The notes: generated from the sequence alone by a model not told the origin. 64,000 bases of DNA from Rhodopseudomonas_A palustris_F (GCF_000013745.1 NC_007925.1:1054001-1118000), one strand, 5' to 3'. Positions 8,273 through 17,818 are shown, counted from the first letter of the stretch. Numbers and translations: made by a program.

Positions 8273-9085
8273 ATGGAAATCAGGGTCGGCTTCGAAATCA
8301 GCTACGCGGCGGTCAATCCGACGCCGATGGTGACCATGCTCAGCATCCACCCGTCGCGATTTTCCGACATCGTCGGCACCGAGCGCATCGTCGCCGAGCC
8401 GAACGTGCCGATCGGGTTCTATCGCGACGGCTTCGGCAATGTCTGCGGCCGGCTGGTGGCGCCGGCCGGCGGCATCACCTTCTACGGCAACGCCTTGGTG
8501 CGCGATTCGGGCTTGCCCGACGTGATGGTGCCGACCGCGCAGCAGGTGCCGATCGAACAATTGCCGGACGAGCTGCTGCAATATCTGATGCCGAGCCGCT
8601 ATTGCGAGACCGACAAGCTCACCGACATCGCCTGGTCGCTGTTCGGCAACACGCCGCCCGGCTTCGCCCGGGTCGCGGCGATCACCGACTTCGTGCACAA
8701 CCACGTGACGTTCGGCTATCAGCACGCCCATCACATGAAATCGGCGCATGATGTGTATCAAGAGGGCGCAGGGGTGTGCCGCGACTTCGCGCATCTGGCG
8801 CTGACGTTCTGCCGCTGCATGAACATCCCGGCGCGCTACTGCACCGGCTATCTCGGCGACATCGGGGTGCCGCGCGATCCGGCGCCGATGGATTTCTCCG
8901 GCTGGTTCCAGGCCTATCTGTCCGGGCAGTGGCACACCTTCGACGCGAGGCACAATCACCCGCGGATCGGCCGCGTCCTGATGGCGACCGGGCGCGACGC
9001 CGCCGACGTGGCGCTGACCACCAGCTTCGGCCGCATGGATCTGGTGAAATTCGTGGTGGTCACCGACGAGGTGGTGCCGGCGTGA
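8273..9085 (+). CDS. Transglutaminase-like cysteine protein 2
   Basis: A 270-residue relative of the gene before it, preceded by GAGGGAG. The core has the nucleophile Cys169 in AGVCRDFAHL and the acidic residue Asp224 in HTFDARHN. Where many relatives carry the catalytic His (motif DFHAW or similar) this protein reads MDFSGWFQAYL, with Ser209 at that position, so the triad may be incomplete or use another histidine such as H227. It could therefore be a non-classical enzyme or a binding partner for protein 1. No signal peptide is seen. Confidence 0.86.
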   Translation: MEIRVGFEISYAAVNPTPMVTMLSIHPSRFSDIVGTERIVAEPNVPIGFYRDGFGNVCGRLVAPAGGITFYGNALVRDSGLPDVMVPTAQQVPIEQLPDELLQYLMPSRYCETDKLTDIAWSLFGNTPPGFARVAAITDFVHNHVTFGYQHAHHMKSAHDVYQEGAGVCRDFAHLALTFCRCMNIPARYCTGYLGDIGVPRDPAPMDFSGWFQAYLSGQWHTFDARHNHPRIGRVLMATGRDAADVALTTSFGRMDLVKFVVVTDEVVPA

Positions 9086-9100
9086 TGGCGGACACCGTCG

Positions 9101-9316
9101 TCAGGCGGCGGCGGAGAACGCCACGGGCGCGTCGAATTCGGCCGGGTTGATCAGCCCGCAATTGCGCGCGCCGGCGTGCCGCTCAACGCCGGGCACCGCG
9201 AGGCCGCGTTCGCGGTCGCAGGATGTACAGACGAAGGCGCGGATTTCATAAACGCCGTCGAAGCTTTCGACGCCGGCGACAGTCATTGCCTTGTTGCACC
9301 GATCACAGATCACCAT
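9101..9316 (-). CDS. Small zinc-ribbon-like protein
   Basis: A 71-residue protein with two CxxC pairs, Cys4/Cys7 (CDRC) and Cys30/Cys33 (CTSC), spaced as in a zinc ribbon. The rest is short and polar and ends in an Ala-rich tail. A GGAGCAAGAC ribosome site supports the start. It converges on the transglutaminase pair. I do not recognise a specific family; small zinc ribbons of this sort often bind nucleic acid or protein. Confidence 0.65.
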   Translation of the reverse strand: MVICDRCNKAMTVAGVESFDGVYEIRAFVCTSCDRERGLAVPGVERHAGARNCGLINPAEFDAPVAFSAAA

Positions 9317-9591
9317 TGTCTTGCTCCATTGCCTGAAAGGCTGATGGAGTGGTGATTACGCCCGGTGCGTTTCGATTTGGTTGCAGTGCGATACGGCTGA
9401 CATGGTTAAATGCGGATTAGGTATTCGCCCCAATGCAATCCGGCCGTCTTCCCTCGGAGAGTTACGTAGCGACGGAGTGGCGGGCGGCGCGGGCGCGATG
9501 CCGAAAATTGATCAGGCCTGGCTGAAGATCGCGGCTGAAGATCCGCTGCATCCAAGATAATCTGTGTCTCAGTCAACCGTGGAGACAGGTC

Positions 9592-9894
9592 ATGGATGAT
9601 GAGATGGAGCATTCCGACTTCCAGATCGGTGTTGAATTTCTCACCGAGGCGGGCCGCTGGCGCTGCACCGATGTAGGCACCCGCACCATCGCCGCCATCC
9701 GTCTCGATCTCGACCACGATCGGATGTGGTATGAGGGGCCGCCTTACGCGATCGTTGAGCATGTGTTCGATGAGGAGGGCATCGCGGCGTGTCGCCGCGC
9801 GCCGAACGAGCCGCACTATGACGACAGCGGAAAATCCAGTCTGGTGATCAAAAGTCGATTGGCAGGCGAATTCGGGACGCGTTCCGAGGATTGA
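9592..9894 (+). CDS. Conserved small acidic protein
   Basis: A 100-residue acidic protein beginning MDDEMEHSDFQIG and preceded by GGAGACAGGTC. It contains GRWRCTDVGTRTIAAI and the block GPPYAIVEHVFDEE, sequences I associate with a conserved proteobacterial protein of unknown function. No membrane segment or catalytic motif is visible. It lies alone upstream of dnaG, and the 275 bases before it (9317-9591) show no gene. Confidence 0.7.
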   Translation: MDDEMEHSDFQIGVEFLTEAGRWRCTDVGTRTIAAIRLDLDHDRMWYEGPPYAIVEHVFDEEGIAACRRAPNEPHYDDSGKSSLVIKSRLAGEFGTRSED

Positions 9895-10015
9895 GGGGCC
9901 ACCCCCTGTGAATAACCGGGACAACCTGGCCTCCCTTCGCTTTCGCGGCGCAAACCCTATATCCATGGTCGGTTGGCGGCGCTCCGCCCTAATCCCATCG
10001 AGCCCCAAAACCCTG

Positions 10016-12058
10016 ATGCGCTTCACCCCGCAATTTCTCGACGAACTGCGCGCCCGGCTTCCGGTTTCGGAAGTGGTTGGCCGCCGCGTGAAATTGAAGA
10101 AGGCGGGGCGGGAGTGGAAGGGGCTGTCGCCGTTCCAGCAGGAGAAATCGCCGTCGTTCACGGTGAACGACCAGAAGGGATTTTATCACGACTTCTCGTC
10201 GGGCAAGCACGGCGACATCATCAGCTTCGTGATGGAGACCGACGGCTGCGGCTTCACCGAGGCGGTGGAGCGGCTGGCGCAGATGGCAGGCGTCCCGCTG
10301 CCGGCGGTGACGCCCGACGCCGCGCGGCAGGAGCAACGCCGCAAATCGCTCTACGACGTGATGGACCTCGCCGCAAAATTCTTCGCCGACACCTTGGCGG
10401 CGCGGCAGGGCGCCCGCGCCCGCGGCTATCTCGCCGACCGCGCGATGTCGCCGGCCACGCAGTTGAAATTCCGCATCGGTTATGCGCCCGGCGAGCGCTT
10501 CGCGCTGAAGGAGCATCTCGGCAAGCTCGGCATTCCGGTCGAGGACATGGTCGAGGCCGGGCTGCTGATCTCGGGCGAAGACATCCCGGTGCCGTTCGAT
10601 CGGTTCCGCGACCGGGTGATGTTTCCGATCGCCGACGTGCGCGGCCGGGTGATCGCGTTCGGCGGCCGCGCGCTGGAAAAGGACGTTCCGGCGAAGTACC
10701 TGAATTCGCCGGAAACCCCGCTGTTTCACAAGGGCGACAACCTCTACAATCTGGCGGTGGCCCGCGCTGCGGCGCATGACGGCGCGCCGCTGATCGTGGT
10801 CGAAGGCTATGTCGACGTCATCGCCATGGTCGGCGCGGGCTATGCCGCCACCGTGGCGCCGCTTGGCACCGCGCTCACCGAAAACCAGCTGCAGCTGTTG
10901 TGGAAGATGGCCGACGAGCCGATCCTGTGCTTCGACGGCGACAAGGCCGGGCAGAAGGCGGCGTGGCGCGCAGCCGACATGGCGCTGCCGCATCTCGCCC
11001 CCGGCAAGAGCCTGCGCTTTGCGCTGTTGCCGGAAGGCCAGGACCCCGACGATCTGGCGCGTTCCGGCGGCCGCGCCGCGATCGACGAGGTGATCGGCTC
11101 GGCCCGCGGCCTCGCCGACGTGTTGTGGACCCGCGAGATCCAGAGCGGCAGCTTCGCCACGCCGGAGCGCCGCGCAGCACTCGAGGCGCGGATCAACGAA
11201 CTCACCAACGGCATTCGCGACGAGGTGCTGCGGCGCTATTATCGCCAGGACATGGCGGAGCGGCTGCGATCGGCGTTCGCGCCGCAGGGCGGCTTCGGCG
11301 GCCGCGGCGGCTACGGCCGCGGCGGGCCGCGCGGCGGCGGCGGCGGCGGCTTCGGCGGCGAATCAGGCCGCGGCTTTCCGCAACGTTCTGCTTTTACCCC
11401 CGGCGCGGCCGGCCGCATGCAGCCGCGCGGCGGCCGCGGCGCGGTCTCGGCGGGCAGCCAGACCATCAACCGGATGCCCTATCAGGTGGCCAGTCCGGAT
11501 CTTGCTTCCAGCCCGATCATGCGCGGCCAGCGCAGCGCGATCTCGCGGCGCGAGGCTTTGATTTTGTTAACCCTGCTCAATCATCCTTGGCTGCTGCACG
11601 ACCGGCTGGAGGAGGTGGCGGCGCTGGAACTGGCGCATCCGGAGGCGCATCGGCTGCGCGCCGGGATCATTGCCGCCTTCGCCAACGACTATCATCATAC
11701 CGGATCTCCCGGCGAGCCCAGCGCGAAACTCCGCGCGGATCTCGCAGCCGCAGGATTGTCCGAGCAACTTCAACGCGTTGAGCGCGCGATCACGACCAAC
11801 GACGTGTGGGCGGCCGGCCCCGACGCGGCGCCGGAAGACGTTCTTTCGACGTGGCATCAATTGGTTGCCTTGCATCGGCAGTGGCACTCATTACTTAGGG
11901 AATTGAAGGATGCCGAGTTGGCCTTGGGTGACCAGCAGAGCGAAGCGAATTTTGGCTGGCTGCGTGACGTCAAGGCGCGGCTGGCGGAAGTGGATGGCAC
12001 CGAGGCGCTGATCGAGGGCTTCGGCGAGTCGTCCGGCCGGTTCCAGCGCAGCGTGTGA
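10016..12058 (+). CDS. dnaG: DNA primase
   Basis: A 680-residue primase that makes RNA primers for replication with DnaB. The start is placed at MRFTPQFLDELRARLPVSEVV, the usual N-terminus; the longer frame adds 36 atypical residues. The N-terminal CHC2 fold is recognisable but all four zinc ligands are replaced (Ser38, Gln41, Asp59, Ser62). The polymerase core has the toprim Glu in VVEGYVDV and the acidic pair in CFDGDKAG. A glycine-rich linker of about 35 residues begins near residue 423, before the C-terminal DnaB-binding domain. rpoD follows, the classical macromolecular-synthesis order. Confidence 0.95.
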   Translation: MRFTPQFLDELRARLPVSEVVGRRVKLKKAGREWKGLSPFQQEKSPSFTVNDQKGFYHDFSSGKHGDIISFVMETDGCGFTEAVERLAQMAGVPLPAVTPDAARQEQRRKSLYDVMDLAAKFFADTLAARQGARARGYLADRAMSPATQLKFRIGYAPGERFALKEHLGKLGIPVEDMVEAGLLISGEDIPVPFDRFRDRVMFPIADVRGRVIAFGGRALEKDVPAKYLNSPETPLFHKGDNLYNLAVARAAAHDGAPLIVVEGYVDVIAMVGAGYAATVAPLGTALTENQLQLLWKMADEPILCFDGDKAGQKAAWRAADMALPHLAPGKSLRFALLPEGQDPDDLARSGGRAAIDEVIGSARGLADVLWTREIQSGSFATPERRAALEARINELTNGIRDEVLRRYYRQDMAERLRSAFAPQGGFGGRGGYGRGGPRGGGGGGFGGESGRGFPQRSAFTPGAAGRMQPRGGRGAVSAGSQTINRMPYQVASPDLASSPIMRGQRSAISRREALILLTLLNHPWLLHDRLEEVAALELAHPEAHRLRAGIIAAFANDYHHTGSPGEPSAKLRADLAAAGLSEQLQRVERAITTNDVWAAGPDAAPEDVLSTWHQLVALHRQWHSLLRELKDAELALGDQQSEANFGWLRDVKARLAEVDGTEALIEGFGESSGRFQRSV

Positions 12059-12101
12059 TCGAGGGATACCGCCGGCGGTCGCCGGAATCGGAAAAAGACT
12101 C

Positions 12102-12120
12102 GCCAAATCCGGGATTTGGC
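12102..12120. terminator. Dyad between dnaG and rpoD
   Basis: A perfect inverted repeat, GCCAAATC-CGG-GATTTGGC, 44 bp past the dnaG stop. It lacks a T-run, so it could be an attenuating hairpin or a protein-binding site ahead of rpoD as well as a terminator. Confidence 0.4.
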
Positions 12121-12324
12121 TGCAGAAACAGGGTTAATCGAGAGTTAAACATCTTCCGGCTAGAAGAGGTCCGGCGAACGGCGGGAAATTTCTCAACGTG
12201 CGAAACCGGCGAGATTGATTTCGGGGTGGCGCGGTCGGGCGCCGCCCTTTCCGCGTCGAGACGGATAGTAATTCATAGCGGGGTGGGCGACGCCCCCGGC
12301 GTGAGCGCGTTTCAGGAGCATTGA

Positions 12325-14433
<2,109 letters not shown>

Positions 14434-14437
14434 CTGG

Positions 14438-14499
14438 CGTCATCCTGAGGAGCCCGGCGCAAGCGCGGAGCGCGGTGCCGGGCGTCTCGAAGGATGACG
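14438..14499. repeat. Palindromic repeat, family A, copy 2
   Basis: CGTCATCCTGAGGAGCCCGG to CCGGGCGTCTCGAAGGATGACG, in the opposite orientation to the copy at 2-63. It starts 4 bp after the rpoD stop, so the hairpin probably forms at the 3' end of the rpoD mRNA. Confidence 0.75.
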
Positions 14500-14515
14500 C
14501 GGTCGAAGACAGATC

Positions 14516-14551
14516 GTAGGGTGGGCAAAGGCGCGCAGCGCCGTGCCCACC
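14516..14551. repeat. Short palindrome, family B
   Basis: GTAGGGTGGGCAAAGGCGCG opposite GCCGTGCCCACC. Further copies are at 19313-19350 and, inverted, at 19371-19402. Confidence 0.65.
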
Positions 14552-14595
14552 GAATACAAGCCGTTCAACCTAAGCTACCCGCTGGTGGATCATCG

Positions 14596-14832
14596 ATGAT
14601 GTCGAAGCCGGTCATCTTCACCGTGTCCGCGGTTTGGGACGCCGACGCGGGCGTCTGGAGCGGCCATTGCGACGATATCCCGGCTGCGGCCGACGCCCCC
14701 ACGCTTGACGAACTGTTGGCCAAGGTTTCTGCGATGACTTTGGATCTGTTGCCGGACAATCATCCCGGCGTCGATCCGGCGCAGGTCTATTTGCAGATCA
14801 CCGCTTTGCGTGAAGCGCAACCGGCAGCCTGA
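14596..14832 (+). CDS. DUF1902/HicB-like antitoxin
   Basis: A 78-residue protein starting MMSKPVIFTVSAVWDADAGVW, a partial RNase-H-like HicB fold of the DUF1902 type (GHCDDIPAAADAPTLDELLAKV). It is the likely antitoxin for the HicA-like protein that follows; its stop overlaps that start by one base, so the two are translationally coupled. There is no separate DNA-binding domain, so any autoregulation would need another route. The antitoxin-first order is the less usual one for HicAB but common for DUF1902 pairs. Confidence 0.75.
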   Translation: MMSKPVIFTVSAVWDADAGVWSGHCDDIPAAADAPTLDELLAKVSAMTLDLLPDNHPGVDPAQVYLQITALREAQPAA

Positions 14833-15029
14833 TGGCGCCGCAGTTTGACCGCGAATTGCGCGAGCTGCTGCGCGCCGCCGGCTGCGCGATGGTGCGGCAG
14901 GGCAAGGGCAGTCACGAGATCTGGCACAGCCCGATCACCGAGCGCAACTTCGCCGTGCCGATCGGCATTCCCAGCCGTCACACCGCCAACGGCATCCTGC
15001 GGCAAGTCGGACTGCCCAAGGCGTTCTGA
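14832..15029 (+). CDS. HicA-like mRNA interferase toxin
   Basis: A 65-residue HicA/YcfA-type double-stranded-RNA-binding fold. The diagnostic block GKGSHEIWHSP carries the catalytic His28, followed by FAVPIGIPSRHTANGILRQVGL typical of the family C-terminus. Relatives cleave mRNA on their own and are blocked by the partner antitoxin. Size, motif and coupling to a HicB-like gene make the call firm. The 437 bases downstream hold only repeats and a small-operon promoter. Confidence 0.85.
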   Translation: MAPQFDRELRELLRAAGCAMVRQGKGSHEIWHSPITERNFAVPIGIPSRHTANGILRQVGLPKAF

Positions 15030-15160
15030 CATTGGCGCACCTCACCGAGGCCCTCTGAATCCGTCGGAAACGTAGGCTGGTGAGGCGCAGCCGTACCCAC
15101 CCATCCCCGACCGTCCCCAACCGCGCGGCAACAGCAGCCGTCCCCAATAGAAGGCCGTCC

Positions 15161-15229
15161 GTAGCCCGGATGAGCGACGCGACATCCGGGACCGCTGCCC
15201 CGCATATCGCTGCGCTCATGCGGGCTACG
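15161..15229. repeat. Palindromic repeat, family C, copy 1
   Basis: GTAGCCCGGATGAGCG to CGCTCATGCGGGCTAC with an internal ATCCGGG. Relatives lie at 15353-15391 (shorter) and 21436-21505. Confidence 0.7.
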
Positions 15230-15288
15230 CTTGCTGAGACGATCAATCAATACTGACTGTCATTGCCGGGCTTCCCGGCAATCCATCC

Positions 15289-15317
15289 AAAACGGCGGGC
15301 CAAAGGTCCGCCGTTTT
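15289..15317. terminator. Symmetric hairpin, terminator-like
   Basis: AAAACGGCGG and CCGCCGTTTT form a 10-bp perfect stem around GCCAAAGGT. The A-run and T-run on the two sides make it a plausible bidirectional intrinsic terminator between the HicA gene and the following operon. A smaller palindrome (CATTGCCGGG...CCCGGCAATCC) lies just upstream. Confidence 0.5.
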
Positions 15318-15352
15318 GCGTTCCTGTCACGGCTATCGCGCCTATCACGCCC

Positions 15353-15391
15353 TGTAGCCCGGATGAAGCGAAGCGCAATCCGGGGCTACGC
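15353..15391. repeat. Palindromic repeat, family C, copy 2
   Basis: TGTAGCCCGGATGAAGCG opposite AATCCGGGGCTACG, a short version of the element at 15161-15229, about 75 bp before the wHTH/HNH operon. Confidence 0.65.
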
Positions 15392-15432
15392 TCGCTACGC
15401 GTTAACAACTGTGCACCCGGTTCAACTCAGGA

Positions 15433-15460
15433 TTGACAGCGGCTCTTGCCTCATTATGTT
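15433..15460 (+). promoter_or_regulatory. Promoter of the wHTH/HNH operon, probably leaderless
   Basis: TTGACA at 15433-15438 and TATGTT at 15455-15460, spaced by 16 bp, resemble a housekeeping sigma-70 promoter. Transcription would begin about 6-7 bases later, at or next to the ATG at 15467, and no ribosome site precedes that ATG. The first gene may therefore be read from a leaderless mRNA. Confidence 0.5.
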
Positions 15461-15466
15461 GTTGTT

Positions 15467-15799
15467 ATGTCCGACGATTCTGAGCTCTTGCGAGAGATTC
15501 GAGATTTACTACGCCTAATCGCTGAGCCCGCGCTAGCCAAGCGCGATCAGCGACTTCGAGCATCTCTTCTGGAGCTTGTTGGAAAGAGTAGACAGAAGGC
15601 CGAGGCTGTAGTTCTCATGGACGGCACCCGCTCGCAGGCCGCTATTCAGAAACAATGCGGGATGGACGTTGGAAATTTGAGTCGTTTGATTAAAGCTTTG
15701 CGTGGTGCCGGATTAGTCGGTCCTGATGACAAGCTCCTCAAGTTGACTTGTTCTGCCCCTTTAGACCTCTTTGAGCATGTTGGTGCGACTAAGAAATGA
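15467..15799 (+). CDS. Small wHTH-like paralog A (first gene of the operon)
   Basis: A 110-residue protein I cannot assign to a named family. The start at 15467 (MSDDSELL) mirrors the start of paralog C (MSDDSAELL); the frame also opens at a TTG 21 bases earlier. Residues 1-40 form a charged helical segment (LLRLIAEPALAKRDQRLR). Residues 48-85 look like a winged helix-turn-helix: VVLMDGTRSQAAI, CGMDVGNLSRLIKALRGAGLV. Paralogs B and C repeat this plan. ATGA overlap couples it to B. The base composition is lower in GC than the flanking core genes, which suggests transfer. Confidence 0.75.
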   Translation: MSDDSELLREIRDLLRLIAEPALAKRDQRLRASLLELVGKSRQKAEAVVLMDGTRSQAAIQKQCGMDVGNLSRLIKALRGAGLVGPDDKLLKLTCSAPLDLFEHVGATKK

Positions 15800-16143
15800 C
15801 CGATCTTTCTGCGCAGATGCTTTCGGTTCTCGTGGAGATGCGAGACCTTCTTCGTTTGGTTGCCGAGCCCGCAATTGCTCAGCGGGACAAAAAGCTGCGT
15901 GGTGCGCTTCGCGCTATCGCGGGCAGCGTAACGGGAAAGAAGGCCAAAGCCATTCTTCTGATGGATGGTACAAGGACTCAGGCAGGGATCGTCAACGAGT
16001 GTGGGATTACCAAGGGCAACATGAGTGTTTTGGTGAAAAACCTGAAAAGTACAGGACTCCTGACAGGCGATTCAAGACAACCAAAACTCGCTCTTTCGAT
16101 TCCATCTACGTTCTTCGAACAACAAGGGGAGTCTGATGAGTGA
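15796..16143 (+). CDS. Small wHTH-like paralog B
   Basis: A 115-residue paralog of gene A. It shares the helical N-terminus (MRDLLRLVAEPAIAQRDKKLR) and the motif ILLMDGTRTQAGIVNECG at residues 53-70, then KGNMSVLVKNLKSTGLL and a wing-like PKLALSIPSTFFE ending. The recognition-helix region differs strongly from A and C, as if the copies bind different DNA or partners. It begins within the stop of A (ATGA) and overlaps C by 8 bp. There is no signal peptide or membrane segment, so it should be cytoplasmic. Confidence 0.75.
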   Translation: MTDLSAQMLSVLVEMRDLLRLVAEPAIAQRDKKLRGALRAIAGSVTGKKAKAILLMDGTRTQAGIVNECGITKGNMSVLVKNLKSTGLLTGDSRQPKLALSIPSTFFEQQGESDE

Positions 16144-16456
16144 CGATTCCGCCGAGCTTTTGGAGACGGCCCGAAAAATTTGCGGACTGTTAGAATTGCT
16201 CGCCGAAGACAAGATTGCCCAGCGCGATGCAAAGCTGCGCACTGCCCTGCACGAGATCGTGGGCAAAAGCGTCGCCAAGCAGAAATCTGTGCTCTTGATG
16301 AACGGGACTCGGACCCAGACTGAGATTCACGGGGCGACATCCGTACATAAGGGCGACCTTAGTAGCATGGTCGGCAAACTTCAAAAGGCCCATCTGCTAG
16401 ATGGTGATGCGAAGAGACCAAAGTTGGCTATTTCCATTCCTCCGAATTTTTTTTGA
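16136..16456 (+). CDS. Small wHTH-like paralog C
   Basis: A 106-residue paralog with the helical region LLELLAEDKIAQRDAKLR, the motif VLLMNGTRTQTEI at residues 52-64, KGDLSSMVGKLQKAHLL and the ending RPKLAISIPPNFF. It stops right after a run of eight T (16447-16454). A -1 shift on that run would bypass the stop and join this frame to gene D, so a C-D fusion product is possible. Otherwise it ends a few residues earlier than B, which continues FFEQQ. Confidence 0.75.
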   Translation: MSDDSAELLETARKICGLLELLAEDKIAQRDAKLRTALHEIVGKSVAKQKSVLLMNGTRTQTEIHGATSVHKGDLSSMVGKLQKAHLLDGDAKRPKLAISIPPNFF

Positions 16457-16461
16457 AGACA

Positions 16462-16803
16462 ATGCAAGAACAAAATGAAGAACAACTCTTAAAAGCGATT
16501 CTCGAGATTCGAAATTGGATTCGTGCTGCTGCTCATAGTCCGGTGAAAGCGTTACTTGAAGCAACGCTTAGCGACCAAAAATCGCGAATGGCCTATCAAA
16601 TGCTTGATGGCACCGCGTCAATGGAACAAGTGCGCATAGCTTGTAAAATGAGTCCGAATGCTTTGCTTGCTTTGGCGAGCCGTTGCACTTCAATGGGCCT
16701 GATGGAAAGCAATGGAGACAAGAAGCGAGCTAGGCTTTTTGACTTGTCTGATTTCGGTCTTATGGATGGTGGGACGTCGACAAAGGTGGGCGAGAAGTCG
16801 TGA
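16462..16803 (+). CDS. Small helical/HTH protein D
   Basis: A 113-residue protein starting MQEQNEEQLLKAILEIRNWI. A TTG start at 16453 would overlap the stop of C and is the alternative. It keeps the layout of A-C: N-terminal amphipathic helices, then YQMLDGTASMEQVRIACKMS at residues 45-64, which parallels the MDGTR motif, then ALASRCTSMGLME. It is much more diverged and lacks the Arg of the MDGTR motif. GTGA overlap couples it to gene E. Function unknown; its membership in the same family rests on layout and the MLDGT block. Confidence 0.65.
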   Translation: MQEQNEEQLLKAILEIRNWIRAAAHSPVKALLEATLSDQKSRMAYQMLDGTASMEQVRIACKMSPNALLALASRCTSMGLMESNGDKKRARLFDLSDFGLMDGGTSTKVGEKS

Positions 16804-17198
16804 GCGACAGAAGGTCCAAGAAGGACGCTATCGAGGTCAAATCTCAGCCGATTCAAGATGAGCTCGTCGCCATCAAGGACCGGTTGAACGCGATTGAGAC
16901 AATTCAGAGCATCTCAAACGCGCCTGTGGTTAAGCAGTACGTTCAAGAGCACCTTAAGACGAAGGACGCAAAGAAAATCATGAAGGAGTGCGAGCAGCCC
17001 AAGACGAAGTCACACCTTCAGACGATCTTCGGGTACAACAGTAAGCAGGCGCTGCATCACCACCTTAAGCCTCTCTACGAAGTCGACTTACTGCGAGATA
17101 AGGCTGAGGAGGATGGTTCGATCGTAGTCGAGTGGACCAACCTTTTTCGTCGTCTTCCGAAATCAACGATCAAGTCGATAATCGGCGACACTAAGTAG
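16800..17198 (+). CDS. Small charged helical protein E
   Basis: A 132-residue Lys-rich protein that starts with GTG inside the stop of gene D. An amphipathic helix, DRLNAIETIQSI, is followed by KTKDAKKIMKECEQPKTK, then SHLQTIFGYNSKQALHHHLKPLYEVDLL, which has the spacing of a helix-turn-helix, and a strand-rich wing VVEWTNLFRRL. It may be a further diverged member of the winged-helix set or a different adaptor. No enzyme motif is visible. A 17-bp gap separates it from the HNH gene. Confidence 0.65.
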   Translation: MSDRRSKKDAIEVKSQPIQDELVAIKDRLNAIETIQSISNAPVVKQYVQEHLKTKDAKKIMKECEQPKTKSHLQTIFGYNSKQALHHHLKPLYEVDLLRDKAEEDGSIVVEWTNLFRRLPKSTIKSIIGDTK

Positions 17199-17215
17199 TC
17201 AGGCAAAACTCTGAG

Positions 17216-17818
17216 ATGCGTGAAGCAAAGCCCCGCGAACGCGAAAATCTGCCTTTGAAAACGCGGGTAATTGTTCTGACTGAAACGGGATACCGCTGCG
17301 CTGTTCCGACGTGCCGCAATATCTTAGCCCTCGACATGCATCATATTTGGGAAGTATCCGCCGGAGGCACCGACGACTCGTCTAACCTGATTGCGCTCTG
17401 CCCGACGTGTCATGCACTTTACCATCGCGGGACTATAAAAGCGGAGTCTATTTACGTTTATAAGTCGATGATAGTGGCGATCACGCGTGCTTTTGATGTT
17501 GAAGCAATCGACCGGCTGCTGTTCTTGAATTCATGTAAGAAAGATTTTCTCGTGGTTTCTGGTGACGGCCTTCTCCACTTTGCACGCCTTATCGCCGCGG
17601 GTTTTGCAGTTGCTGAGCAGAAATCAAACAACAACTGGCAGCTCGTTACATATGCTGTGAACATAAATGCGAAGGGTCAACAATTGGTTGAGGCTTGGCA
17701 GCAAGGTGACCGTGTACGTCTGCGCCAAGTAATGGGGGGCGTCGTTCCGGGTGGCGCAACGGTTGGTCGTCGCACAACGAAGAAGCCTGCGGCAACAAGA
17801 GTCAAGCGTCCCTCTTGA
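17216..17818 (+). CDS. HNH endonuclease, last gene of the wHTH operon
   Basis: A 200-residue protein with an N-terminal HNH (beta-beta-alpha metal) nuclease domain. Cys28 and Cys33 (RCAVPTC) and Cys62/Cys65 (CPTC) form the structural zinc site. His42-His43 (DMHHIW), Asn57 (SSNLIALC) and His70 are the catalytic and metal-site residues. The C-terminal 110 residues match no domain I know and end in a basic tail (TTKKPAATRVKR) that could bind DNA. It is the only evident effector in the operon, so the five small proteins may target or restrain it. Its stop lies at the edge of the truncated GNAT gene. Confidence 0.88.
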   Translation: MREAKPRERENLPLKTRVIVLTETGYRCAVPTCRNILALDMHHIWEVSAGGTDDSSNLIALCPTCHALYHRGTIKAESIYVYKSMIVAITRAFDVEAIDRLLFLNSCKKDFLVVSGDGLLHFARLIAAGFAVAEQKSNNNWQLVTYAVNINAKGQQLVEAWQQGDRVRLRQVMGGVVPGGATVGRRTTKKPAATRVKRPS

